A stretch of 64,000 nucleotides of DNA from CAYRES01 sp964423425 (GCA_964423425.1 CAYRES010000002.1:248001-312000); one strand, 5' to 3'. Shown: positions 1 through 8,962, numbered from the stretch's first letter. Notes: generated by a model from the sequence alone, not told the origin. Numbers and translations are program-made.

Positions 1-1
1 C

Positions 2-328
2 TCCCAGGCCGCTATCCCGCTCGTGTTGATTGTCCTCGGTGTGAACATGGCGGCGACACGAGTGTCGCAGTTCTCCACGGCGTTGCTTGCGTCCGGGCTG
101 CGCATGGGGGTGGGGTTGGGTCTTGGCTTCGCGGCTGTAGCTCTGCTCGGCCTCACCGGGTTGGAGCGGACCGTGGTCATCTTCGAGGCGGGCATGCCGG
201 GGGCGGCCTTCGTGGCCCTCTTGGCCGCCAAATACGACAACGAAGCCGAACTCGTCTCCTCGGTGGTGTTTCTCACCACCGTAGCCGCCCTCGTCACGGT
301 GCCGTTGTACCTCTTGCTGCTGCGCTGA
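2..328 (+). CDS. AEC (auxin efflux carrier) family transporter, C-terminal part
   Basis: The reading frame is already open at base 2, so the gene starts upstream of the window and only the last 108 residues are visible. They form about four hydrophobic helices. The opening IPLVLIVLGVNMA, the following basic-hydrophobic LRMGVGLGLGF helix and the short cytoplasmic stretch LAAKYDNEAELVSSVVF before the last helix match the C-terminal half of AEC permeases, which export organic acids or other small anions through the inner membrane. Substrate cannot be read. The assignment rests on the pattern of the last helices only. Confidence 0.7.
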   Translation, partial: SQAAIPLVLIVLGVNMAATRVSQFSTALLASGLRMGVGLGLGFAAVALLGLTGLERTVVIFEAGMPGAAFVALLAAKYDNEAELVSSVVFLTTVAALVTVPLYLLLLR

Positions 329-393
329 ACACCGTCTGCTCGGGTGGAGGCATACAGCGTGACCCACACCTGTGTGTTCGTGTCGCGGTCGTG

Positions 394-453
394 TACAATT
401 CCCTGCGGTACTTGGTAAATGAACATTCACTCAAATGAATGAGGGTTTATTCA
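394..453 (+). promoter_or_regulatory. Candidate promoter and repeated operator of the TetR/MMPL operon
   Basis: A TACAAT -10-like box lies at 394-399. Downstream, ATTCA and TGAAT half-sites alternate: ATTCA (425-429), TGAAT (436-440) and ATTCA (449-453), giving two overlapping inverted repeats that end directly at the start codon of the TetR gene at 455. This is a usual position for an autorepressor site. The -35 is weak, and binding by the adjacent regulator is inferred from location. Confidence 0.4.
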
Positions 454-454
454 C

Positions 455-1090
455 ATGGCTCGAGTGACGGAGGAACACGTGCGTTCCCGCGAGGACGCCA
501 TCGTGGGAGCGGCGCTCAGCATGTTCGCCCGCAAGGGCGTGGCCGGCGCTACGATGCAGGATGTGGCCACCGCGGCGGGACTGAGCGCGGGCGCTATCTA
601 TCGCTATTTTCCCGGCAAGGAGCAGTTGGTGGAGGCCGTCTTCGAGCGCATAGGTGAGAGTGACCGACTGCTGTTCGCGGAACTCGCTGAAGGCATGCAG
701 TCTTCCGGCGAAGCGTTGGCGAACGTGGGCCGCGTGGTGAGTAGCAGCCTCTCCTCCGATACAGTGCGTGACCAGACCATCCTCGTACTCGAGTGGATTC
801 TGGCCGAAGCCCGGGCGAACGATCCCGCCCAGGGCACCCGCGGGGTGGTGGAGGAGGCTCAGCTGTCGATCATAGAGACTCTGGTGCGGCGGTCGCAGGA
901 GGCCGGGGGACTCGATCCGGGCATCGATCCGCACGCTTTTGCCGTGATCCTCTTGTCCTGCCTGGTAGGAGTGAGGGTGGTGGCGCTTGAACTGACGGAA
1001 TCCGTCGACATGGACCAGGTCTTCGAAGCTCTACAGGACGTGCTCCTGCGCTTGGGCTCGGTCCGTGACGAGGTGGAGGTGGAATCATGA
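455..1090 (+). CDS. TetR/AcrR family transcriptional regulator
   Basis: A 211-residue repressor. Residues about 13-60 form the TetR DNA-binding domain, with the typical FARKGVAGATMQDVATAAGL helix-turn-helix entry and the AIYRYFPGKEQLVEAVF recognition helix region. The remaining all-alpha part is the ligand-binding/dimerisation domain, whose ligand is unknown. Its stop overlaps the start of the MMPL exporter gene by 4 bp (ATGA), so the two are translationally coupled and the protein very probably controls the exporter. Repeated ATTCA/TGAAT half-sites just upstream are candidate operators. No clear Shine-Dalgarno precedes the ATG. Confidence 0.9.
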   Translation: MARVTEEHVRSREDAIVGAALSMFARKGVAGATMQDVATAAGLSAGAIYRYFPGKEQLVEAVFERIGESDRLLFAELAEGMQSSGEALANVGRVVSSSLSSDTVRDQTILVLEWILAEARANDPAQGTRGVVEEAQLSIIETLVRRSQEAGGLDPGIDPHAFAVILLSCLVGVRVVALELTESVDMDQVFEALQDVLLRLGSVRDEVEVES

Positions 1091-3447
1091 GACGACCCAG
1101 GCTGCGGTTTTCCACCGCATGGTTGGCCCGGGTGTGCGCCCGCCATTCGTGGATTGTGGTGGGTGTGTGGGTGGTGATCCTGGCTTTGGCCGCGGTGTCG
1201 GCCACCGGGCTGGGCGGAGCCCTCACTGCGAAGGAGCTCGAGGCAACCAACGAACCGGAAGCGGTGAGAGGCGAAATCCTCCTGCAGGAGCGTCTGCGCG
1301 GGCCGGAGCCGGAAATGGAGACGGTGATCATCCGCTCCGAGACTCTCACCGTCGACAGGCCCGAGTTCCAGGCGGTGGTGGGACAGACCTCCGAGGCGCT
1401 GTCGCAGCTGACCTCAATAGTGGCCTCGGCCCCCACGTACTACCAACTCGAGGCCATGGGCATGCCGGCGGCTGCGTCTATGGTTTCCGCCGATGGGCAC
1501 AGCACCATCATTCCCGTCACCTTGACGGCTGCGGAGGCGGGGGGGCCGGACAGGCTCGACGCGTTTCTCGACACGGTGGCGGCGCAGCAGGTGGAAGGTT
1601 TTGAAATCCTCACCATCGGAAGCGGTAGCGTGGGGCGCGAGATGATGCAAACGGCCGAGGACGACCTGCTGCGTGTGGAAGTCTTCGGGGTGCCGGTCAC
1701 GCTGTTCGTGCTCATTCTCGTGTTCGGTGCATTGGTCGCTGCCGGAGTCTCACTGGCTCTCGCCGGGGTGAGTATTCTGGTGGCGGTGGGTGCGACCGCA
1801 CTGGTGGGCCAAGTGGTCGACCTCTCCTTCTTCGTGGTCAACGTGGTTGCCATGCTGGGTATGGCTGTAGGTATCGATTACGCTCTCTTCATCACCGAGA
1901 GGTATCGTGAGGAGAGGCGCAACGGAGTGGAGAAGCAGGCGGCCATCGAGATCGCCGGAGCCACTGCGAGTCGTGCGGTGCTCTTCTCCGGACTCACAGT
2001 GATACTCGCCCTCCTGGGGTTGTTCCTGGTGCCTATCACCACGTTTCGCAGCTTGGGTATCGGAGCCGTGCTGGTAGTGGCGGCTGCGCTTCTTGCGATG
2101 CTCACTCTGGTGCCGGCGCTTCTCAGCCTTCTGGGCGATCGCATCGACTGGCCTCGTTTCAGGCTTCTCGCCCGCCTGAAGGGGCGTATGGTCGCGTGGA
2201 GGCGAGGAGCACCGGCTGCGATGCCGGCTGGAGCATCGGTGGTGGGGTCGGTCGAAGGGCGGGCTGGAGCGCCGGGGTCCGGTGAAGAGACAGTGTACTC
2301 AGGTTTCTGGGGCCGCACGGTGAAGCGGGTGGTGGCACGTCCCGTGCTTTCTGTGGTTATCGTGGGCACGCTGCTCGCGGGGGCGGCCATCCCCTATGTG
2401 TGGGTCGAGAAGGGAGAATCGGGCGCCTCGGCCCTCCCACCTGGTGAAGTCAAGACCGCCTACGAGATACTCTCCCGGGACTTCTCCGCCGGGCTGGTCA
2501 CACCGGTCGATGTCGTGGTCGATGCGCAGCGCACTCCCGAGGTGGAGGCGGCTCTGGCCCGCGTGGGCGGCGCCGTGGCCGAGAACCCGTTCTTCGTGCC
2601 CGGCGCTCAAGCCGTGTGGAACGACCGCGGCGACGTGGCTCTCCTTCCCGTCCTTCTGGCCGTGGACGCGGCTTCGCTCAAGGCCATGGAGGCGGTGAGA
2701 GAGCTTCGGGCGGAGGTAATCCCGACTGCTTTTGCCGGGCTGGACGCCGAGGTGCTCGTGACCGGGGAGACGGCTTTCAACGTGGATTCGGTGAGTGTGA
2801 TCGACTCCCGCACCCCGGGCGTGTTCGCCTTCGTGTTGGGCCTGAGTTTCCTGGTTCTGCTGCTGGTCTTCCGCTCGCTTGTGGTACCGCTGAAGGCCAT
2901 TCTCATGAACCTGCTCTCGGTGGGGGCCACCTACGGCATCTTGGTCGTGGTGTTCCAGACGAGCGTCGGGGAACGCGTGTTCGGTTTCCAGAGAACCGAC
3001 AGCATCGAGGCGTGGGTGCCGATCTTCCTCTTTTGCATTCTCTTCGGCCTCAGCATGGACTACCACGTGTTCCTCCTCAGCCGCATCCGCGAGTACTTCG
3101 ACAAGACCAAACGCAACCTGGAGTCGGTCACGTTGGGCCTGAAGGCCACCGGTAAGATCATCACCGGCGCGGCCGCGATCATGGTGGTCGTCTTCGCCTC
3201 GTTCGCCACGGGGAAGCTGGTAATGATGCAGCAGATGGGGTTCGGGTTGGCGGTTGCCATCTTGATCGATGCCACGCTGGTGAGGGTGATCCTGGTGCCG
3301 GCAACCATGGCGCTCTTGGGGAAGGCGAACTGGTATCTGCCCCGCTGGCTGAGTTGGCTGCCGGAATTGCACGTGGAGGGAGTGCGGCCCCAGCCGGTGC
3401 CGGTCAAGGTGCGGGTGGACGATACACCGCCGCGGCGGTCCGGTTGA
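1087..3447 (+). CDS. MMPL/RND family exporter
   Basis: A 786-residue inner-membrane transporter with two MMPL repeats. Each has a transmembrane helix, a large extracytoplasmic domain and a bundle of further helices. The first repeat carries GMAVGIDYALFITERYREE (around residues 258-276) and the second GLSMDYHVFLLSRIREYF (around residues 653-670). The Asp-Tyr pairs correspond to the proton-relay Asp-Tyr pairs of mycobacterial MmpL3. The central loop between repeats is basic and rich in Ala/Gly. Such proteins move lipids, hydrophobic drugs or polyketides using the proton gradient. It is co-transcribed with the TetR gene before it; the substrate is unknown. Confidence 0.92.
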   Translation: MRRPRLRFSTAWLARVCARHSWIVVGVWVVILALAAVSATGLGGALTAKELEATNEPEAVRGEILLQERLRGPEPEMETVIIRSETLTVDRPEFQAVVGQTSEALSQLTSIVASAPTYYQLEAMGMPAAASMVSADGHSTIIPVTLTAAEAGGPDRLDAFLDTVAAQQVEGFEILTIGSGSVGREMMQTAEDDLLRVEVFGVPVTLFVLILVFGALVAAGVSLALAGVSILVAVGATALVGQVVDLSFFVVNVVAMLGMAVGIDYALFITERYREERRNGVEKQAAIEIAGATASRAVLFSGLTVILALLGLFLVPITTFRSLGIGAVLVVAAALLAMLTLVPALLSLLGDRIDWPRFRLLARLKGRMVAWRRGAPAAMPAGASVVGSVEGRAGAPGSGEETVYSGFWGRTVKRVVARPVLSVVIVGTLLAGAAIPYVWVEKGESGASALPPGEVKTAYEILSRDFSAGLVTPVDVVVDAQRTPEVEAALARVGGAVAENPFFVPGAQAVWNDRGDVALLPVLLAVDAASLKAMEAVRELRAEVIPTAFAGLDAEVLVTGETAFNVDSVSVIDSRTPGVFAFVLGLSFLVLLLVFRSLVVPLKAILMNLLSVGATYGILVVVFQTSVGERVFGFQRTDSIEAWVPIFLFCILFGLSMDYHVFLLSRIREYFDKTKRNLESVTLGLKATGKIITGAAAIMVVVFASFATGKLVMMQQMGFGLAVAILIDATLVRVILVPATMALLGKANWYLPRWLSWLPELHVEGVRPQPVPVKVRVDDTPPRRSG

Positions 3448-3472
3448 GTAGGGCCTTGGGGGATATCCTCTG

Positions 3473-3515
3473 CAAGACGGGGGCGGCCGCAGGGCCTGCG
3501 GCCGCCCCCGTCTTG
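3473..3515. terminator. Bidirectional terminator hairpin between convergent genes
   Basis: A perfect 21-bp inverted repeat with a one-base centre lies between the end of the MMPL gene and the end of the convergent TetR gene. It starts CAAGACGGGGGCGG and ends with the complement CCGCCCCCGTCTTG. The outer AAGA/TCTT pairs put short A and T tracts at both ends, so it can work on both strands. Confidence 0.8.
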
Positions 3516-3519
3516 GCTC

Positions 3520-4203
3520 TCAGCGGGGCTTGGGTGCGGCTGAGCGGCCGGGCGGCGGCGCCTGGTGGATACTGCCGCCCGTCTTCTCTTCGAGGAGGAA
3601 GGTGAGGGCCTTCTCCAGCTCACGGAAGGCCGGCTCCGGGTCATAGCCCTCCGGGTCGAGCGCCGCCTGAATGGCTATACCGTCGGATGCCGCGACGAAG
3701 AGTGAGGCCACGGCTTCGAGTTCCTTGACGTTGGTCTCATTGACCGGCACGCCGAAACACCGTAGGTTTATATCGCGTACCCAGCGGTAGAGTTCCGCCA
3801 TGGGGGGGCGTAGCTTCTCGTCCCGGAAGGCCTTGGGCACGATGTCGAAGAAGGAGAGGAACTGGGGGTTGCGGATGAGCTGCTTCATGCCCTGTAGGTG
3901 GGCGTGAATGCGGGCGGGCCCTTCTGGCAACTGCTCTGATTGTTCGACGAGCCACATGGTGGCGTCTTGTATCACCAAGCGGAGGAGTGCACGGAGTAGA
4001 CCCACGGTGTCGCCGAAGTAGTAGCGGATCATCGACTTCTGCACGCGGGCCTCTCGCGCGATGGCCTCCCAGCGCAATGCGTCGAACCCCTTGCGGACGA
4101 GGAGCCTCCGCGCGGCGCGCAGGAGCTTCTGTGCCGAGGGGCTCAGTGTGGCCAGATAGCTTTCCGACATCTCATCCGGTCCCGAAAACCTCTCTTCGGA
4201 CAA
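3520..4203 (-). CDS. TetR/AcrR family transcriptional regulator
   Basis: A 227-residue TetR regulator. The DNA-binding domain lies at about residues 20-70, with LVRKGFDALRWEAIAREARV followed by the recognition helix SMIRYYFGDTVGLLRALLR. The C-terminal tail is Pro/Arg-rich and probably disordered. It is transcribed away from the transhydrogenase operon. Two inverted repeats at 4315-4326 and 4344-4363, one inside the pnt promoter, are natural binding sites for it. Control of pntAA-AB-B by this protein is inferred from this arrangement; the effector is unknown. Confidence 0.88.
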   Translation of the reverse strand: MSEERFSGPDEMSESYLATLSPSAQKLLRAARRLLVRKGFDALRWEAIAREARVQKSMIRYYFGDTVGLLRALLRLVIQDATMWLVEQSEQLPEGPARIHAHLQGMKQLIRNPQFLSFFDIVPKAFRDEKLRPPMAELYRWVRDINLRCFGVPVNETNVKELEAVASLFVAASDGIAIQAALDPEGYDPEPAFRELEKALTFLLEEKTGGSIHQAPPPGRSAAPKPR

Positions 4204-4300
4204 ACGTGCTCACCTCTTCTCGTGTACCGTCGTCATTGTGGCGGGATGATCCGCTGTGTTCCCACACCGAGCCATCCTGATGCCAGCGTAACAAGACCTC

Positions 4301-4329
4301 TTGACATTATATCCGTCCAGTTGGACAAT
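4301..4329 (+). promoter_or_regulatory. Sigma-70-type promoter of the pnt operon
   Basis: TTGACA at 4301-4306 and GACAAT at 4324-4329 are separated by exactly 17 bp, giving a strong housekeeping promoter reading toward pntAA. The predicted start near 4336 leaves a leader of about 160 nt before the GTG start at 4499. Confidence 0.7.
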
Positions 4330-4363
4330 TCGACCCAGTAGGATTGTCCGCCTGGACGGACAA
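4315..4363. promoter_or_regulatory. Two candidate TetR operators over the pnt promoter
   Basis: Site 1 (4315-4326) is GTCCA-2-TGGAC and sits in the spacer and -10 region. Site 2 (4344-4363) is TTGTCCG-6-CGGACAA and sits just after the predicted transcription start. Both share the GTCC/GGAC core, as expected for two sites of one dimeric repressor; the divergent TetR gene at 3520-4203 is the obvious candidate. Confidence 0.55.
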
Positions 4364-4498
4364 GTTCGTCAAGATACGTCCGTCCGCTCCGCGTCATCCT
4401 CGCTCCGGCTGATCCTCGCCCTCGCGTCTGGAGGGCCCGGTCAGAGAACATTTCGATCCTTCCGCAGCGAGCGGCCGATTCGTCGAAAGGAGAAGAGT

Positions 4499-5662
4499 GT
4501 GACGGTGGCAATCGGTATCCCCAAGGGGTCGACTCCGGGGGAGAGTCGGGTGGCTCTCGTACCCTCCCTCACGGAGAAGTACGTGAAGCTGGGTGCCGAA
4601 CTCCTCTTGGAGCACGGGGCGGGAGAGGCTGCCGCCTTTCCTGACGAACTCTACGAGCACGTCACCTTCTGCGAGAACCTGGCGGAGCTGTCGGAGAGGG
4701 CGGCGGTCATGCTCTCCGTACAACCACCGAATATCGAGGAGATCCAGCTCCTGCATGAAGGGCAGGTGGTCGTGGGGTACATGAATCCCCACCGCCATCC
4801 CGAGTACGCGCTGGCGATGAGAGATCGCAACATCACCGGCTTCGCCATGGAGCTTCTGCCCCGCATCACCAGGGCACAGTCGATGGATGCACTCACCAGC
4901 CAGGCTGCAGTGGCCGGTTACAAGGCGGTGCTCATCGCCGCGAACATGCTGGGGCGCTTCCTACCCATGCTCACCACACCCGCCGGGACCATCCGTCCGG
5001 CGAAAGTGCTCGTGATCGGCGCAGGAGTGGCGGGTTTGCAGGCGATCGCAACTGCCAAACGTTTGGGTGCCATTGTGGAAGCCTATGATGTGCGCAAAGC
5101 CACGGCCGAGCAGGTGAAGTCACTCGGCGCCCGTTTCGTGGGGCTGGAGGTGGATGCCACGGCCGACGGAGGCTACGCCCGCGAACTCACGGCCGAAGAG
5201 CGAGAGACGGAGAAGTCGATGCTGGCCGACCACATCGCCTCGGCCGAAGTGGTGATTACCACGGCGGCCATTCCCGGTCGGGATGCTCCCAAGCTCATCT
5301 TCAAGGAAGCCGTGGAGCGGATGAAGTACGGCTCGGTCATCATCGACCTGGCGGCGGCTACGGGAGGCAACTGCGAGCTCACGGTGCCGGGCGACGAGGT
5401 GGTCCATGCAGGAATCCGCATACTGGGCCCCACCAACATCCCGGCTCTCCTCCCGGTCGACGCGAGCGAACTCTACGCGCGCAACCTTCTCAACTTCGTG
5501 ACTCTCATCGTGAAAGAGGGTGAATTGGTGCTCGATTGGGAGGACCCGATCATCCATGGAAGTGTTCTCACCCACCAGCGGGAGCTCCACTACGAGCTGT
5601 CGATCCCCGCCACCTACGAAGGCGCCCTCAAGCAGACGCTCGCGCAAGGAGGGGTGAAATGA
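4499..5662 (+). CDS. pntAA: NAD(P) transhydrogenase subunit alpha 1, NAD-binding
   Basis: The soluble dI subunit of proton-translocating transhydrogenase, which passes hydride from NADH to NADP. The first residues (VAIGIPKGSTPGESRVALVP) are the alanine dehydrogenase/PNT N-terminal domain. The Rossmann region VLVIGAGVAGLQAIATAKRL lies near residues 170-189, followed by the acidic beta-2 end VEAYDVR. The GTG at 4499 is chosen because AAAGGAG lies 6 nt upstream and homology begins here; the frame is open further upstream but without family similarity. About 387 residues, normal for the split three-subunit form. It overlaps pntAB by 4 bp. Confidence 0.93.
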   Translation: MTVAIGIPKGSTPGESRVALVPSLTEKYVKLGAELLLEHGAGEAAAFPDELYEHVTFCENLAELSERAAVMLSVQPPNIEEIQLLHEGQVVVGYMNPHRHPEYALAMRDRNITGFAMELLPRITRAQSMDALTSQAAVAGYKAVLIAANMLGRFLPMLTTPAGTIRPAKVLVIGAGVAGLQAIATAKRLGAIVEAYDVRKATAEQVKSLGARFVGLEVDATADGGYARELTAEERETEKSMLADHIASAEVVITTAAIPGRDAPKLIFKEAVERMKYGSVIIDLAAATGGNCELTVPGDEVVHAGIRILGPTNIPALLPVDASELYARNLLNFVTLIVKEGELVLDWEDPIIHGSVLTHQRELHYELSIPATYEGALKQTLAQGGVK

Positions 5663-6003
5663 GCGAGATCACAGGCTTCACCGCCCTCTACATATTCCTT
5701 CTTGCCGCCTTCACCGGTTATGCGGTGATAAGCCGGGTGCCGGTGATTCTCCACACTCCGCTCATGAGCGGTTCGAATTTTGTACATGGCATCGTCCTCG
5801 TAGGAGCGATGGTGGCGCTCGGAGTGGCGGAGACCACGCTGGAGCAGATCATCGGGTTTGTGGGAGTGCTCCTGGGGGCCATGAACGCCGTGGGTGGCTA
5901 CGCCGTCACCGAACGCATGCTCGAAATGTTCAAGCCGGCCAAGGAAGCGGGAGAGGCAGCCGGGGCTCCCTCCAGTGAGGGGAGGGAGGGCGGCAATGAA
6001 TAA
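5659..6003 (+). CDS. pntAB: NAD(P) transhydrogenase subunit alpha 2, membrane
   Basis: A 114-residue membrane subunit with three to four helices. The motif SRVPVILHTPLMSGSNFVHG is a PntAB hallmark, and the last helix ends IGFVGVLLGAMNAVGGYAVT. It forms part of the proton channel with PntB. The ATG overlaps the pntAA stop as ATGA and its own end overlaps the start of pntB by 8 bp, so the three subunits are translationally coupled. A Glu/Gly-rich hydrophilic tail follows the last helix. Confidence 0.93.
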   Translation: MSEITGFTALYIFLLAAFTGYAVISRVPVILHTPLMSGSNFVHGIVLVGAMVALGVAETTLEQIIGFVGVLLGAMNAVGGYAVTERMLEMFKPAKEAGEAAGAPSSEGREGGNE

Positions 6004-7360
6004 CGCTATCCAAGCGGTCTATCTCGTGGCCGCCTTGCTCTTCATCTTCGGCCTCAAGCAGATGAGTTCTCCGAAGACGGCCCGCGGCGGCATCATGTGG
6101 GCCGGGGTGGGCATGGTGTTGGCGACCCTCATCACCTTCCTCTACCCCGGAATGACCAACTTCCTCCTCATCGTTATCGCCGTGGTGGTGGGAGGGGGTG
6201 TCTCCTACGTGCTCGCCCGGCGGGTGGCGATGACCGACATGCCCCAGATGATCGCCCTGTTCAACGGAATGGGCGGTGGGGCCGCAGCTGCCATCGCCGC
6301 GGTGGAACTCCTGAGAGAAGAGCCCCTGCCCGTCGACGTGGTGGTGCTTGCCGTGCTCGGTGCCGTCATCGGCATGGTGGCGTTCTCCGGTTCTCTCATC
6401 GCGTTTGCGAAGCTGCAGGGCATCATCAACCGCTCCTTCGTGTTTCCGGGGCAGAACGTGCTGAACCTGTTGATGCTCGCAGCCGCACTTGTGTTCGGAG
6501 GCTTCATCATCGCCGGGCACGGTTCCGGACTCTTTGTCGCCCTGCTGTTCGCGACGGCCTTCCTGTTCGGCATCATGATGACCCTGCCCATCGGTGGAGC
6601 CGACATGCCGGTGGTCATCTCCCTTTACAACGCCCTCACGGGTCTGGCGGTCGCTTTCGAGGGCTATGTGCTGGGTAACGCGGCCATGATCGTCGCCGGC
6701 ACGGTGGTGGGCGCGGCAGGAACTCTCCTCACCCAACTCATGGCCAAAGCCATGAACCGATCGCTCGGCAACGTGCTCTTCAGCGGGTTCGGGGCCAAGG
6801 TTGAGGCCGGCGCTGCCGGCGAGGGCAAGGAGATGCGGGCGATCGAGGTCGACGATGCCGCCATTCAGCTCGCGTACGCTTCGAAGGTGGTCATCGTACC
6901 CGGGTATGGCATGGCTGTGGCGCAGGCCCAACACAAGGTGTGGTCACTGACTCAGCTTCTCGAGCAACGGGGCGTGGAGGTGAAGTTCGCCATTCACCCG
7001 GTGGCGGGGCGCATGCCGGGACACATGAACGTGCTGCTTGCCGAGGCCGGTGTGCCGTACGACCTCATCTACGACTTGGAGGACATCAACGAAGACTTCC
7101 CCACCACCGATGTATCGGTGGTGATCGGGGCCAACGACGTGGTCAACCCGGCAGCCCGGACCGATACGGCGAGCCCCATCTACGGCATGCCCATTCTCGA
7201 CTGCGATTGCAGTAAGAACGTGCTCGTGATCAAGCGAGGCCGGGGGACGGGGTTCGCCGGGGTGGAGAATGCTCTTTTCACCGCCGATAACACCCGCATG
7301 CTGTTTGGTGACGCCCAAGACGTGGTCAACAAGCTCGCGGCGGAGGTGAAGAAACTGTAG
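5996..7360 (+). CDS. pntB: NAD(P) transhydrogenase subunit beta
   Basis: A 454-residue subunit with an N-terminal membrane domain of about eight helices (residues 1-260) and a C-terminal NADP-binding dIII domain. The dIII domain shows the GYGMAVAQAQHKVWSLTQLL nucleotide loop, the AIHPVAGRMPGHMNVLLAEA segment and VVIGANDVVNPAAR, all diagnostic. It completes the enzyme that uses proton-motive force to make NADPH. The ATG at 5996 follows a GGGAGGG ribosome site inside the end of pntAB. A strong hairpin follows the gene. Confidence 0.94.
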   Translation: MNNAIQAVYLVAALLFIFGLKQMSSPKTARGGIMWAGVGMVLATLITFLYPGMTNFLLIVIAVVVGGGVSYVLARRVAMTDMPQMIALFNGMGGGAAAAIAAVELLREEPLPVDVVVLAVLGAVIGMVAFSGSLIAFAKLQGIINRSFVFPGQNVLNLLMLAAALVFGGFIIAGHGSGLFVALLFATAFLFGIMMTLPIGGADMPVVISLYNALTGLAVAFEGYVLGNAAMIVAGTVVGAAGTLLTQLMAKAMNRSLGNVLFSGFGAKVEAGAAGEGKEMRAIEVDDAAIQLAYASKVVIVPGYGMAVAQAQHKVWSLTQLLEQRGVEVKFAIHPVAGRMPGHMNVLLAEAGVPYDLIYDLEDINEDFPTTDVSVVIGANDVVNPAARTDTASPIYGMPILDCDCSKNVLVIKRGRGTGFAGVENALFTADNTRMLFGDAQDVVNKLAAEVKKL

Positions 7361-7407
7361 GGAGTTCGTGGGCCGGGGGGAATTCCCGTCAACGCGGAAC
7401 TCGTCAA

Positions 7408-7443
7408 GGGGGCGCCGGCCGCCGCAAGGCGGCCGGCGCCCCC
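7408..7443. terminator. Terminator hairpin after pntB
   Basis: A perfect 16-bp inverted repeat (GGGGGCGCCGGCCGCC and its complement) around a GCAA tetraloop lies between pntB and the convergent Eis-like gene. There is no long T tract, so it may act as a bidirectional structural terminator. Confidence 0.7.
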
Positions 7444-7524
7444 GCTCTTGAGGAGGAGAGAGGTGGTGAGCCGGACAGACGACGGTCGACGTGCCACCTT
7501 CCGGGCCGCGCCCGGGCCGCCCTC

Positions 7525-8808
7525 TTAGAAGTCGGTGACGCAGTGAGGAGCGCGGCTCGTGCCGAAGAGAAGGTCGGCGAGGGCGAGGGCTCCGGTCCGC
7601 TCTTCGAAGACCCGGCCGGCCGCTCCGAGGGTGGCAAAAGAGTATCCACCGAGGTAGGTGGAGGCGAGCGTGGAGACGTCGAGCGTGAGGTCGGGGCGGT
7701 CCTCGGTGCGGGAACAGTGGGAGGCCTCATTGCCGGCCTGCAGGAGGTAGCAGCCGCTGTTGGCAGGGAGAAAGGAATCGTGCACCTGCAACACGAGGCG
7801 TCCCTCCGCACGGTAGGAACGGGCGGCGAGTGCAGCCCGGATATCGAGCAGTCTCACCCACAGGCCGTCTCTGAGGCTGGTGGTGCGTACGCGGCGGGAA
7901 TCGGCCAGCATGAAGCGCAAGGGGTCGTCAACCGCTGCCATGTGGCAGGTAAGGGTACTCTCCAGGTCGAGGTCCAGGCAGAAGCGCCACAACAGAGCCC
8001 GGACCACCGGTGAACGGGCCACGAGTTCCACGACGCGCACATCGTTGTTGGCAAGACCATCCTGCCAATCATCTTTGGTCCGGTAGCTGACATAACCGTC
8101 GGGGGCACCCTCGGTCTCATGGACAACATGCAGGAGAGGACCACCACCGTCACGATGATGTTCGGCGTCCATGAAGTGAGTCTTCCACCAGCCCGGGCTG
8201 CGACTCACCTCTCCCGGCTGAGCCAGACGCACGGTGTCGAACAGGGGTGGTATCAGCCGCTCCGCCTCGTCCACCTCGAGAATTCGAAAGCGGCCGAAGT
8301 ACCCTGGGGCATGAACCAACCGGGAGTGCGCCCGCTCCAAGGAGATGCCTGCCAGCTGGGTGGCGGGCCCATAGCCGAAGCGACCGTAGATGGTGGCTTC
8401 GGAGGCGCCAAGTGCCGATACAATCTCGCCACGGGCACGCATGTCGCCGAAATGGTGGCGGATATGAGCCGTGAGAATGCCGCGACGATGGTGGGTGGGG
8501 AGCACACCCACCCAGGTGAGGCCCCCGCAAGGTATGGTGGTACTACCAGGCACGGTCAGTTCCTGTGTGAGTACGGCACTCGTTCCCACAGGAAGACCCT
8601 CCTCGAATGCAGCCAGGGAGCGCTCGAACTCCAAAGCGGAGCGCTCGGCCTCGATATCGTGGTTGGAGAGGTGCTCGCCGAAGGCCCGCAGCGTCACCCG
8701 GCAGAAGGCAGGGTACTCCTCCGGGGTTATGGGCCGGAACTCCAAGCCGCCGTGCGTCTCCGGGGCGGCTGTGTTCGTGGAGTGGTGTTGGCTGCTGTCT
8801 ATCTTCAT
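7525..8808 (-). CDS. Eis-like GNAT N-acetyltransferase with SCP2-type C-terminal domain
   Basis: A 427-residue protein with the Eis architecture: N-terminal GNAT domain, second degenerate GNAT-like domain, and C-terminal sterol-carrier-like domain. The acetyl-CoA loop reads VGVLPTHHRRGILTAHIRHH (about residues 100-119). It is followed by ASEATIYGRFGYG, which holds the family tyrosine used as general acid in mycobacterial Eis. The protein ends in Asp-Phe, and in Eis the free carboxylate of the C-terminal Phe lies in the active site, so this end looks functional. The family acetylates amines, including aminoglycosides and protein lysines; the physiological substrate here is unknown. GGAG lies about 7 nt before the ATG. 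Confidence 0.85.
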   Translation of the reverse strand: MKIDSSQHHSTNTAAPETHGGLEFRPITPEEYPAFCRVTLRAFGEHLSNHDIEAERSALEFERSLAAFEEGLPVGTSAVLTQELTVPGSTTIPCGGLTWVGVLPTHHRRGILTAHIRHHFGDMRARGEIVSALGASEATIYGRFGYGPATQLAGISLERAHSRLVHAPGYFGRFRILEVDEAERLIPPLFDTVRLAQPGEVSRSPGWWKTHFMDAEHHRDGGGPLLHVVHETEGAPDGYVSYRTKDDWQDGLANNDVRVVELVARSPVVRALLWRFCLDLDLESTLTCHMAAVDDPLRFMLADSRRVRTTSLRDGLWVRLLDIRAALAARSYRAEGRLVLQVHDSFLPANSGCYLLQAGNEASHCSRTEDRPDLTLDVSTLASTYLGGYSFATLGAAGRVFEERTGALALADLLFGTSRAPHCVTDF

Positions 8809-8962
8809 GGCTGTGACTCCGCGTGGCGTACGAGTTCTTCCTGACCGGGTGGGCCCGAGGCGGTTGCGCAGGCCGAAAACGGGCTGATACCGTAGGAGGC
8901 GCCGTTACGCGCAGAGAGTGCGGCCTGTGTCTTGCTCCCCGATCAGGAGACGATGTTACCGC

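Noticed and set aside
4301..4498. Upstream in-frame extension of pntAA
   Set aside because: It would translate the promoter and operator; the GTG at 4499 has a proper ribosome site and is where similarity begins.
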